A stretch of 44,150 nt of DNA, from the NCBI RefSeq assembly GCF_014596515.1, contig NZ_MSJQ01000295.1, positions 1-44,150 on the forward strand, written 5' to 3'. Origin of the DNA: Streptomyces sp. CBMA156. GTDB lineage: Bacteria; Actinomycetota; Actinomycetes; Streptomycetales; Streptomycetaceae. The notes below the pieces were generated by a model. It saw nothing but the letters and a program-made list of their open reading frames with translations. It had not been told where the DNA came from and made no database searches. Within the stretch, counting starts at the first letter, position 1. Each line of letters opens with the position of its first letter. The position numbers were made by a program, and so were the translations under genes. Below, piece after piece: positions 1 through 7,479 of the stretch.

Positions 1-84
1 GCCGGCCGCGCCCAGCGCGAGCGCGGCGAGCAGCGCGGCGCCGGCCGTGGTGGCCCGGCGCCGCCGGCTGGTGGTTCTCGGCAT
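1..84 (-). CDS. N-terminus of an exported protein (runs off left edge)
   Basis: Reading leftward from an ATG whose complement is at 82-84 gives 28 codons without a stop. The N-terminus is basic (MPRTTSRRRR) and is followed by an Ala/Leu/Gly-rich hydrophobic stretch, which is a typical Sec-type or Tat-like signal peptide. A purine-rich GGGGGA lies about nine bases upstream of the start. The gene begins 72 bp after the stop of the trypsin-like lipoprotein gene on the same strand, so the two are probably cotranscribed. The mature protein lies outside the window and its function cannot be judged. Confidence 0.6.
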   Translation of the reverse strand, partial: MPRTTSRRRRATTAGAALLAALALGAAG

Positions 85-156
85 GCTGGATCGTCCCCCG
101 TGCTGTGCTGGTGGTTCCGCGCCGCCCTTCCGGTGGCGGCGCCGTCGTGCGGGCGG

Positions 157-1374
157 CTACTGCTGCTTCTTGGAGATCCAGTCCAGTGCCGTCCTGGCGA
201 CCGCCTCCAGGTACGGGCCGCTCAGCGAGGTGTGCTCCTGGGTGCCGATCGAGGTGTTGCTGACCAGGGCGGTCCTGCCGTCCGGCATGGTGGCGAACCA
301 GCCGCCGCCGCTGGCGCCCTGGGTCATGTCGCAGCCGATGGTCAGCATGGCCGGGCGCTTGGCGTCGAAGGAGAGCCGGGTGGGCTTGCCGCCGTCGCAC
401 CTGTACAGCTCCTGGCCGTCGAACGGCTTGACCAGGGGGTAGCCGGCGGCGGAGACCCTGAGCCGGTCGCGCGGTGCGTCGAACCAGACCGGGACGGCCG
501 AACCGACCGTCTCCTCCAGGGACTTGCCGGTGTCGCCCTGGTTGTGCACGCGCATGACCGCGAAGTCGTACTGGTTGGCGGCGTCGCCGCTGCCGCCGCC
601 CTCGACCATCCACTGCGGCGAGGTGGTGACCTGCTCGGCCCACCAGGTGCCGAGCGGGGCCAGCTCGGACAGCGGGGCCCGCTTGCCGCCGCTGGAGGCG
701 CCCGAGTTGTTGTACGCGGGCACGAAGACCAGGTCCTTGTAGAAGTTCCCGCCCTTGCCCGCGTGCACGCAGTGGCCCGCCGTCCAGACCAGGTTGCTCT
801 TCCCCGGGTGCTGCGGGTCGGTGATCACCGTCGCCGAGCAGTTGCCGCGGCCGCCCTGGGCGGTGAAGAACACCTTGCCGGAGGGCTGCTTGGTGTACGG
901 GCGGGGCATCGCCACGGCCTTGACCAGCGGGGGCTCGGGGTCGGTGACGCCGTCGTCGGCGGCGGGCCCGGAGGCGGTCGGCTTCGGGGTGGCGGGCGAG
1001 GGCTTGGCGGCGGGCGGGGCCGGGTCGGCGGGCTTGGAGTCGCCCATCTTGTCCGGGTCCCAGAAGTCCTTCACCACCGGGTTGTTGAAGACGTGCTTGG
1101 ACGCCCAGGTGTCCCAGTCCTCGACCTTCCACTTCTTCAGGTCGTCCCAGGACCTGGGCAGCCCCTCCAGCAGGCTGGTCGGCAGCCCGGACGGGAGGGT
1201 GATCCCGCCGATCGCGCCGCCCTGGCCCGCGGCCGGGCTCGCCGCCACGGAGGAGGGCGGCGGCTCGGCGCTGCTCCCGCCGCCGGCGGGGCCGTCAGGA
1301 CCGCAGGCGGTCACGGCGAACAGGGTGCCCGCGGCCAGGGCGGCGGCCAGGGCTGACCGGTGGATCGTTGGCAT
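157..1374 (-). CDS. Trypsin-like serine peptidase, lipoprotein
   Basis: The 405-residue product starts with a lipoprotein signal peptide (lipobox VTAC, acylated Cys about residue 24), followed by a long Pro/Ala/Ser-rich linker to about residue 165. It then has a chymotrypsin-fold protease domain. All three catalytic positions are readable: His in WTAGHC, Asp in YDFAVMRV, and Ser in QGASGGGW. The expected role is an extracellular, membrane-tethered protease; the substrate is unknown. I chose the ATG at 1372-1374 because it starts the signal peptide and has GGGGAAG upstream. A longer in-frame reading to 1680 would add a low-complexity Thr/Ser/Arg repeat before the signal peptide, so it is unlikely to be translated. 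The neighbour at the left edge is also exported. Confidence 0.85.
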   Translation of the reverse strand: MPTIHRSALAAALAAGTLFAVTACGPDGPAGGGSSAEPPPSSVAASPAAGQGGAIGGITLPSGLPTSLLEGLPRSWDDLKKWKVEDWDTWASKHVFNNPVVKDFWDPDKMGDSKPADPAPPAAKPSPATPKPTASGPAADDGVTDPEPPLVKAVAMPRPYTKQPSGKVFFTAQGGRGNCSATVITDPQHPGKSNLVWTAGHCVHAGKGGNFYKDLVFVPAYNNSGASSGGKRAPLSELAPLGTWWAEQVTTSPQWMVEGGGSGDAANQYDFAVMRVHNQGDTGKSLEETVGSAVPVWFDAPRDRLRVSAAGYPLVKPFDGQELYRCDGGKPTRLSFDAKRPAMLTIGCDMTQGASGGGWFATMPDGRTALVSNTSIGTQEHTSLSGPYLEAVARTALDWISKKQQ

Positions 1375-1390
1375 CTGTGAGCTTCCCCCT

Positions 1391-1450
1391 GTGCTCGTGC
1401 GGTCGGTACTCGTTCGGGCGGTACTCGTGCGGTCGGTGCTCGTCCGGGCG
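1391..1450. repeat. Four tandem 15-bp repeats upstream of the peptidase gene
   Basis: Four back-to-back copies of a 15-mer with consensus GTRCTCGTNCGGKCG occupy 1391-1405, 1406-1420, 1421-1435 and 1436-1450. They alternate between two slightly different versions. They end 17 bp before the peptidase start codon, so they sit in its 5' untranslated region or promoter. Because 15 is a multiple of three, the repeat is open in several frames but is not obviously coding. It may be a slippage-prone spacer or a set of binding sites. Confidence 0.85.
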
Positions 1451-1752
1451 GGGCCGTCCGGTGCCCGGCCGGTCGCCACCGGGCCGCCGGCCGGTGCCGC
1501 GTCCGGTGCTGCCGGAGCGCGGTGGTGCGTGTCCGGCCGGTTCGCGGTACGGCGGTCCGCCGCCCTGGAGTCTTCCATCGCAGACGAGGACGGCGGTGCC
1601 CGCCCCCCGGGTTGCGGTGCGTGCCGGAGGTCACCGATCCGTGATCCGGACCCGCCCCCTCCACCGGCACAGCAGGGCATCCGGCCCCGGCGGTGGACAA
1701 TCCCCGATTCTCACCCGGACGAGTGAGCGGTCCTTGTGATCACCCGTCATGG

Positions 1753-1771
1753 ATAGGTAACCCTTACCTGA
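1753..1771 (+). promoter_or_regulatory. Iron box (DmdR/IdeR-type operator) upstream of the siderophore operon
   Basis: The 19-bp site contains a perfect inverted repeat AGGTAA-CCC-TTACCT and matches 13 of 19 positions of the actinobacterial iron-box consensus TTAGGTTAGGCTAACCTAA. It lies about 76 bp before the first siderophore gene, where a promoter would be expected. DmdR1/IdeR-type repressors bind such sites with Fe(II), so the operon is predicted to be induced by iron starvation. Confidence 0.8.
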
Positions 1772-1846
1772 CGCGACGGTGCGGGTGCCCGCAGATCCCC
1801 TCCACCACAGTGCGCGTCGGCACCCCACGCGCCCCAAGGAGCAGCC

Positions 1847-3646
1847 TTGAGCACCGCCCTCACCGGAGCCCCGCCCGAACTGCAGCTGTCCGCGGAGCGG
1901 CCCGCGGCCGAGTCCGACCTGCTGCTGCACCCCGACCCGGCCGTCGCCGCCGAACAGGCCGGTCTGGAAGCCCTGTTGCGCTGCTGGACACGGGAGACCG
2001 GGGCCCGGCCCGGCCCGGACGAGCAGCTACGGATCGCCGTCCTCGGCGGCGCCGCCCGGCTCACCGCCCCGGTCCGCTACTGGTCGCCCGGCGGCTGGCA
2101 CCGCTTCGGCCCCGCCACCCTCTCGGCCGGAGAGGGGACCGCGGAGGCCCCGGTGGACGCCGTCACCACCGCCGCCCTGCTCGCCGCCGCGGCCGCCGAG
2201 CGGCCCGACCCCGGACAGGTCGCCGACCTGGCCGGCCGGGTCGCCGACTCGGTCGTGCGCACCGCCGAGATCCTCGCCCACCGCCGCACCGCCGCCGTGC
2301 CCGGCGGACCGGAACGCTCGCACTTCCTCGCCACCGAGCAGTCCCTGCTGCTCGGCCACCCGCTGCACCCCACGCCGAAGAGCCGCGACGGCCTCTCCCC
2401 GGCCCAGAGCGCCGCCTACTCGCCCGAACTGCACGGCTCCTTCCAGCTGCACTGGTACGCGGTGGACCGCGCGCTGCTCGCGGCCGGCTCCGCCGTCGCC
2501 GAGAGCGCCGAGCAGCTCACCGCCGGGCTGCTCGACGGCACGGTGGCACTGCCGCCCGGCACCGCCGCCGTCCCGCTGCACCCCTGGCAGGCACGCGAAC
2601 TCGCCCACCGCCCGGCCGTCGCCGCGCTGCTCGCCGAAGGGCTGCTGCACGACCTCGGCCCGGCCGGCGAGCCCTGGTACCCCACCTCCTCGGTGCGCAC
2701 CGTCTACCGGCCCGGCACCCCGTGGATGCTGAAGCTCTCGCTCGGCCTGCGGATCACCAACTCCCGCCGGGAGAACCTGCGCAAGGAGCTCCACCGCGGC
2801 CTGGAGATGCACCGGCTGCTGGAGAGCGGACTCGCCGCCGAGTGGCGGGCCGCCCACCCCGGCTTCGACATCGTCCGCGACCCGGCCTGGATCGGCGTCG
2901 ACCACCCCGACCTCGGCGACCCCGGCGGTCTGGACACCGTGCTGCGCGCCCAGCCCTTCGCGCCCACCGAGCGCGCGCTGTGCGTCGCCGGACTGGTCGC
3001 CGAACAGCCGCTGGGCACCGGCGACACCGTGCCCTCCCGGCTCGGCGACATCCTGCGGGCGCTGGCCGCCCGCTGCGCCCGCCCGCTGCCCACCGTCGCC
3101 GCCGAATGGTTCCTGCGCTACCTGGACGCGGTCGTGCTGCCCATCCTCTGGCTGGACGGCCGGGGCGGCATCGCCCTGGAGGCGCACCAGCAGAACAGCC
3201 TCGTGCTGCTGGACGCCGAGGGCTGGCCGTGCGGCGGCCGCTACCGCGACAACCAGGGCTACTACTACCGGGAGAGCGCCGCCGAGCGGCTCACCGCCCG
3301 GGTGCCCGGACTCGGCGCGGACAGCGACACCTTCCTGCCGGACGAGGTGATCGACCACCACTTCGCCTACTACCTCGGCATCAACCACGTGCTCGGCCTG
3401 ATCGGCGCCCTCGGCTCCCAGCGGCTCGCCGACGAGACGGTGCTGCTGGCCGCGCTGCGCCGGTTCCTGACCGGCCCGCGGGCCACCGCGGCCGGCTCGG
3501 CGCTGTCCGCGCTGCTGCTGGACTCGCCCACGCTGCCCTGCAAGGCCAACCTGCTGACCCGGATCAACGGCATGGACGAGCTGGTCGGCCCGGTCGCCAG
3601 CCAGTCGGTGTACGTGGACGTCCCCAACCCGGTGGCGGGCCTCTGA
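1847..3646 (+). CDS. NIS siderophore synthetase (IucA/IucC family), first copy
   Basis: The 599-residue product belongs to the NRPS-independent siderophore synthetases, which adenylate a carboxylate such as citrate and condense it with an amine or hydroxylamine. Visible family motifs are GHPLHPTPKSR (ATP-binding, around residue 165), HPWQ, KLSLGLRITNSRREN, EAHQQN and RDNQGYYYR. The C-terminal region resembles the FhuF-like domain of the family. A TTG start at 1847 is preceded by AAGGAG five bases upstream. The next gene overlaps the stop codon (TGATG), so translation is coupled. The iron box at 1753-1771 is the likely control site. Sequence alone does not tell whether it is a type A or B enzyme. 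The N-terminal half differs strongly from the second synthetase of the operon, so the two are not a recent duplication. Confidence 0.9.
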   Translation: MSTALTGAPPELQLSAERPAAESDLLLHPDPAVAAEQAGLEALLRCWTRETGARPGPDEQLRIAVLGGAARLTAPVRYWSPGGWHRFGPATLSAGEGTAEAPVDAVTTAALLAAAAAERPDPGQVADLAGRVADSVVRTAEILAHRRTAAVPGGPERSHFLATEQSLLLGHPLHPTPKSRDGLSPAQSAAYSPELHGSFQLHWYAVDRALLAAGSAVAESAEQLTAGLLDGTVALPPGTAAVPLHPWQARELAHRPAVAALLAEGLLHDLGPAGEPWYPTSSVRTVYRPGTPWMLKLSLGLRITNSRRENLRKELHRGLEMHRLLESGLAAEWRAAHPGFDIVRDPAWIGVDHPDLGDPGGLDTVLRAQPFAPTERALCVAGLVAEQPLGTGDTVPSRLGDILRALAARCARPLPTVAAEWFLRYLDAVVLPILWLDGRGGIALEAHQQNSLVLLDAEGWPCGGRYRDNQGYYYRESAAERLTARVPGLGADSDTFLPDEVIDHHFAYYLGINHVLGLIGALGSQRLADETVLLAALRRFLTGPRATAAGSALSALLLDSPTLPCKANLLTRINGMDELVGPVASQSVYVDVPNPVAGL

Positions 3647-4233
3647 TGCCGTGCGAACCGCCCGGATGGGGAGCGGTCCCCACCCCGGCCGGCGAGTTCC
3701 GGCTCAGCCCGGTCCGGCTGCCCGCCGACCTGGCGCTGATCGCGGGGTGGATGAACGATCCCGAGGTCGACGCCTTCTGGGAGCTGGCCGGGCCGCCGGA
3801 GACCACCGAGCGGCACGTCCGGGCCCAACTGGACGGGGACGGCCGCAGCACCCCGTGCCTGGGGCTGCTCGACGGCCGGCCGATGAGCTACTGGGAGGTC
3901 TACCGCGCCGACCTCGACCCGCTCGCCGCCCACTACCCGGCCAGGCCGTACGACACCGGTCTGCACCTGCTGCTCGGCCCGTCCGTCAGCCGCGGCCGCG
4001 GCCTGGGCGCCGTGCTCCTGGCCGCGCTCGCAGAATTGATTCTCCGCCGGAATCCCCGCTGCCAACGGGTGGTCGCCGAGCCGGACGTGCGCAACCGGCG
4101 GTCCGTCCGGGCCTTCGAACGGGCCGGATTCCGGGCCGCCGCCGAACTCGACCTGCCCGACAAGCGCGCCGCCCTGATGGTCCGCGACCGGGCCGACGGG
4201 CCGGCCGCGCGTCCGGGACCGGGCTCCCGCTGA
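3646..4233 (+). CDS. GNAT N-acyltransferase of siderophore assembly (IucB/AlcB-like)
   Basis: The 195-residue product has the layout of the acyl-CoA:N-hydroxyamine acyltransferases that make the hydroxamate group in aerobactin-type siderophores. It has a WMNDPEVDAFW motif near residue 30, a SYWEVYRAD strand, and a GNAT acetyl-CoA loop in SVSRGRGLGAVLL followed by EPDVRNRRSVRAFERAGF. It overlaps the upstream synthetase by one base and precedes the monooxygenase by 38 bp. The acyl donor (acetyl, succinyl or other) cannot be read from sequence. The C-terminal 15 residues are Pro/Arg/Gly-rich and probably disordered. Confidence 0.88.
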   Translation: MPCEPPGWGAVPTPAGEFRLSPVRLPADLALIAGWMNDPEVDAFWELAGPPETTERHVRAQLDGDGRSTPCLGLLDGRPMSYWEVYRADLDPLAAHYPARPYDTGLHLLLGPSVSRGRGLGAVLLAALAELILRRNPRCQRVVAEPDVRNRRSVRAFERAGFRAAAELDLPDKRAALMVRDRADGPAARPGPGSR

Positions 4234-4271
4234 GCCTCCGGACCGGCCCAACTCCCCGCCTAGGACACCCT

Positions 4272-5666
4272 GTGGACACCTCGACACCCCCTCCGTACGA
4301 CCTGCTCGGCGTCGGCATCGGACCGTTCAACCTCTCGCTCGCCGCGCTCGCCGAGCCCGTCCCCGGCCTGCGCGCGCTCTTCTGCGACCAGCGCCCTGAG
4401 TTCCGCTGGCACCCCGGGATGCTGGTGGACGGAGCCCGGATGCAGGTGCCGTTCCTCGCCGACCTGGTCTCCCTGGTCGACCCGACCAGCCCGTGGTCCT
4501 TCCTCAACTACCTGCGCTCGCAGGACCGGCTGTTCCCGTTCTACTTCGCCGAGCGCTTCCAGCTGCCGCGCCGCGAGTACGACCACTACTGCCGCTGGGC
4601 CGCCGAACGGCTGGCCGACTGCCGTTTCGGCACCGAGGTCACCGCCCTGCACTGGGAGGCGCCCTGGTACCGCGCCGAGCTGACCGACACCGCGACCGGG
4701 CAGCGGTCCTCCGTACGGGCCCGCAACCTGGCCCTCGGCGTCGGCACCCGGCCGGTGCTGCCCGACGCCTTCGCCGCGCTGGCCGGCCACCCGCGGGCCT
4801 TCCACTCCTCCGAGTACCTGGACCGCCGCGCCGACCTGGCCGGCGCCCGGGACATCACCGTGGTCGGCAGCGGACAGTCCGGCGCCGAGGTCTTCCTCGA
4901 CCTGCTCCGGCACCACGAGGGCGACGGCGTCCGGCTGCGCTGGCTCACCCGGACCAGGGCGCTCGCCCCCATGGAGTACTCCAAGCTCGGCCTGGAGCAC
5001 TTCACCCCCGACTACACCCGCTACTTCCATGCCCTGCCCGCCCCCGTCAGGGACGCCCTGGTCACCGCCCAGTGGCAGCTGCACAAGGCCGCCAGCGCCG
5101 AGACCCTCGCCGAGATCCACGACCACCTCTACGAGCGCACCATCGGCCGCCCGATCGACACCGTCCCGGTCGAGATCACCCCGGGCACCGCCGTCGCCGC
5201 CGCCCTCCCCGGCCCCTGCGGAGGCCTCGAACTGCACTGCCGGCACACCGACTCCGGCGCCGAACACCTGCTGCGCACCGACGCCGTGGTGCTCGCCACC
5301 GGCTACCGGGCGGCCCGCCCGGCCGCGCTCGAACCGATCGCCGACCTGATCGACTGGGACGAGGCCGGGCGCTACCGGGTCGACCTCGACCACCGGGTCG
5401 CCACCAGGCCCGAACTCACCGGCGGGCTGTACGTCCAGAACGCCGAACTGCACAGCCACGGCGTCGGCACGCCCGACCTCGGACTCGGCGCCCACCGGGC
5501 CGCCGTGATCCTCAACGCCGTCACCGGGCGCACCGTCCACCGGCTGCCCAGCCGCACCGCCTGGACCGGCTTCGCGCCGCCCGTCCCCGGCCCCGCGCCC
5601 TTCGACCGGACCCCCGTCGTCCCCCGCCCCCAGGAGTTGACCCGTGCCGCAACCGTCGGCCGCTGA
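4272..5666 (+). CDS. Lysine/ornithine/diamine N-hydroxylase (FAD- and NADPH-dependent)
   Basis: The 464-residue flavoprotein is of the IucD/SidA/DesB type, which N-hydroxylates the terminal amine of lysine, ornithine or a diamine. The FAD dinucleotide fold GVGIGPFNLSLA is at residues 13-24, the NADPH motif VVGSGQSGAEVFLDLL is near residue 198, and the family's ATGYR motif is near residue 343. The GTG start at 4272 is chosen because the FAD motif begins soon after it. The 3' end overlaps the next gene by 23 bp. Substrate choice is open: with no decarboxylase in the operon, an amino acid is the simplest guess, but a diamine made elsewhere is possible. Confidence 0.9.
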   Translation: MDTSTPPPYDLLGVGIGPFNLSLAALAEPVPGLRALFCDQRPEFRWHPGMLVDGARMQVPFLADLVSLVDPTSPWSFLNYLRSQDRLFPFYFAERFQLPRREYDHYCRWAAERLADCRFGTEVTALHWEAPWYRAELTDTATGQRSSVRARNLALGVGTRPVLPDAFAALAGHPRAFHSSEYLDRRADLAGARDITVVGSGQSGAEVFLDLLRHHEGDGVRLRWLTRTRALAPMEYSKLGLEHFTPDYTRYFHALPAPVRDALVTAQWQLHKAASAETLAEIHDHLYERTIGRPIDTVPVEITPGTAVAAALPGPCGGLELHCRHTDSGAEHLLRTDAVVLATGYRAARPAALEPIADLIDWDEAGRYRVDLDHRVATRPELTGGLYVQNAELHSHGVGTPDLGLGAHRAAVILNAVTGRTVHRLPSRTAWTGFAPPVPGPAPFDRTPVVPRPQELTRAATVGR

Positions 5667-7467
5667 ACCGCCGCTCCACCTGCCCCCGCACCTCACCGCC
5701 GGGCACTGGCAGCGGGCCGGCCGCGCCCTGCTGGCCAAGATGCTGGGCGAGTTCGCCTACGAGGAACTGCTCAGGCCCGTCCCCGGGGACGGGCCCGGCG
5801 AGTACCTGCTGGAGCTGCCCGAGGCCGAGTACCGCTTCACCGCCCGGCGCGGCGCCTACGACAGCTGGCAGGTCGACCCGGAGTCCGTCCGCTGTTCCCG
5901 CCCGGACGGCCTGGACCCGCTGCGCTTCCTCCCGTACGCCCGGCAGACCCTCGGCATGCGCGGCGAGACCACCGGCCACCTGATCCGCGAACTCTCCGCC
6001 ACCCTGACCGCCGACGCCCGCCAGCTCGCCACCGCGCTGACCGCCGCCGAACTCGCCGACCTCGACCACAGCGCGCTGGAGGGCCGGCAGACCGGCCACC
6101 CGTGGATCGTCCCCAACAAGGGCCGGATCGGCTTCTCCGCCACCGACGCCGCCCGCTGGACCCCGGAGGCCCGCAGCCCCCGCCCGCTGCCCTGGATCGC
6201 CGTGCACCGCCGGCTCGCCGAGTACCGCGGCGTGCCGGGGCTGGAGCGGCCCGAGCAGCTGTACGCCCGCGAGCTGGACGACGTGGACGCGCTGCGCGCC
6301 GCGCTCGGCCCGGACGCCGGGGACTACCTGCTGCTGCCCGTCCACCCCTGGCAGTGGGACGAGACGATCCTGCCGCTGTTCGCGCCCTGGATCGCCTCCG
6401 GCGAGATCGTCCCGCTGCCCTCGGACGGCGACCCACGGCTGCCCCAGCAGTCCATCCGCTCCTTCTTCAACACCGTCCACCCCGAGCGCTGCACCGTCAA
6501 GCTGCCGCTGTCCATCCTGAACACCCTGGTCTGGCGCGGCCTGCCGGTCGAGCGCACGCTGGCCGCGCCCACCGTCACCGCCTGGCTGCTCGCGCTGCGC
6601 GACGCCGACCCGTACCTGCGCGAGGAGTGCCGGGTGATCCTGCTCGGCGAGATCGCCTCCGTCACCGTCGACCACCCGCTCTACCGCGAGCTGCCCGAGG
6701 CGCCGTACCAGTACAAGGAGCTGCTCGGCGCGATCTGGCGGCAGCCGCTCGGCCCCTTCCTGGACGGCGGGGAACGGGCCCGCACCCTGGCCGCGCTGTT
6801 GCAGACCGGCTCCGACGGGCGGGCGCTCGCCGCCGAGCTGATCGCCCGCTCCGGGCTCACCCCCGCCGAGTGGACCGGCCGGCTGTTCGCCGCGCTGATG
6901 CCGCCGCTGCTGCACTTCCTGTACCGCTACGGACTGGTCTTCTCCCCGCACGGCGAGAACGCCATCGTGGTCTTCGACTCGACCGACGCGCCGGTGCGGC
7001 TCGCGGTCAAGGACTTCGTGGACGACGTCAACCTCAGCGCGCAGAGCCTGCCCGAGCTGCACGGCCTGCCCGCCGAGGTGGCCGAGGTGCTGCTGCGGGA
7101 GAGCCCGCAGGGGCTCTGCCAGTTCATCCACTCCGGGCTGTTCATCGGCGTCTTCCGCTACCTGGCCCCGCTGCTGGAGGCGCAGACCGGGCTGCCCGAG
7201 ACCGAGTTCTGGGCCCTGCTGCGCGCCGAGGTGCTGCGCTACCAGGACCGTTTCCCCGAGCTGCGCGAGCGCTTCGAGCTGTTCGACCTGTTCCGGCCCC
7301 GGATCGACCGGCTCTGTCTCAACCGCAACCGGCTGCTCCTCGACGGCTACCAGGACCGCCCGCACCGCCCGCACGCCGCCCGGTACGGGACCGTACCGAA
7401 CGCACTGGTCGCCGTGGACGTGCGACTGCCCGGGCGACGGGACCGGATTGTCGCCCCCGCCCCGTAG
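5644..7467 (+). CDS. NIS siderophore synthetase (IucC/DesD-like), second copy
   Basis: The 607-residue product is the second IucA/IucC-family enzyme of the operon. Motifs include GHPWIVPNKGRIGFS (ATP-binding, about residue 155), LLPVHPWQW, QQSIRSFFNTVHPERCTVKLPLS, SPHGENAIVVFD and KDFVDDVNLS. These resemble IucC/DesD more than the first copy does. In aerobactin assembly two such enzymes act in turn on the two ends of citrate, which is the likely division of labour here. The GTG start at 5644 lies inside the 3' end of the monooxygenase gene with AGGAG seven bases upstream. Only 12 bp separate its stop from dinG. Confidence 0.9.
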   Translation: MPQPSAAEPPLHLPPHLTAGHWQRAGRALLAKMLGEFAYEELLRPVPGDGPGEYLLELPEAEYRFTARRGAYDSWQVDPESVRCSRPDGLDPLRFLPYARQTLGMRGETTGHLIRELSATLTADARQLATALTAAELADLDHSALEGRQTGHPWIVPNKGRIGFSATDAARWTPEARSPRPLPWIAVHRRLAEYRGVPGLERPEQLYARELDDVDALRAALGPDAGDYLLLPVHPWQWDETILPLFAPWIASGEIVPLPSDGDPRLPQQSIRSFFNTVHPERCTVKLPLSILNTLVWRGLPVERTLAAPTVTAWLLALRDADPYLREECRVILLGEIASVTVDHPLYRELPEAPYQYKELLGAIWRQPLGPFLDGGERARTLAALLQTGSDGRALAAELIARSGLTPAEWTGRLFAALMPPLLHFLYRYGLVFSPHGENAIVVFDSTDAPVRLAVKDFVDDVNLSAQSLPELHGLPAEVAEVLLRESPQGLCQFIHSGLFIGVFRYLAPLLEAQTGLPETEFWALLRAEVLRYQDRFPELRERFELFDLFRPRIDRLCLNRNRLLLDGYQDRPHRPHAARYGTVPNALVAVDVRLPGRRDRIVAPAP

Positions 7468-7479
7468 GCTGGGAGGGTC

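Noticed and set aside
100..1356. A 418-codon plus-strand frame opposite the trypsin-like peptidase
   Set aside because: The minus strand carries a signal peptide and a full catalytic triad; the plus-strand product is Gly/Val/Arg-rich without motifs.
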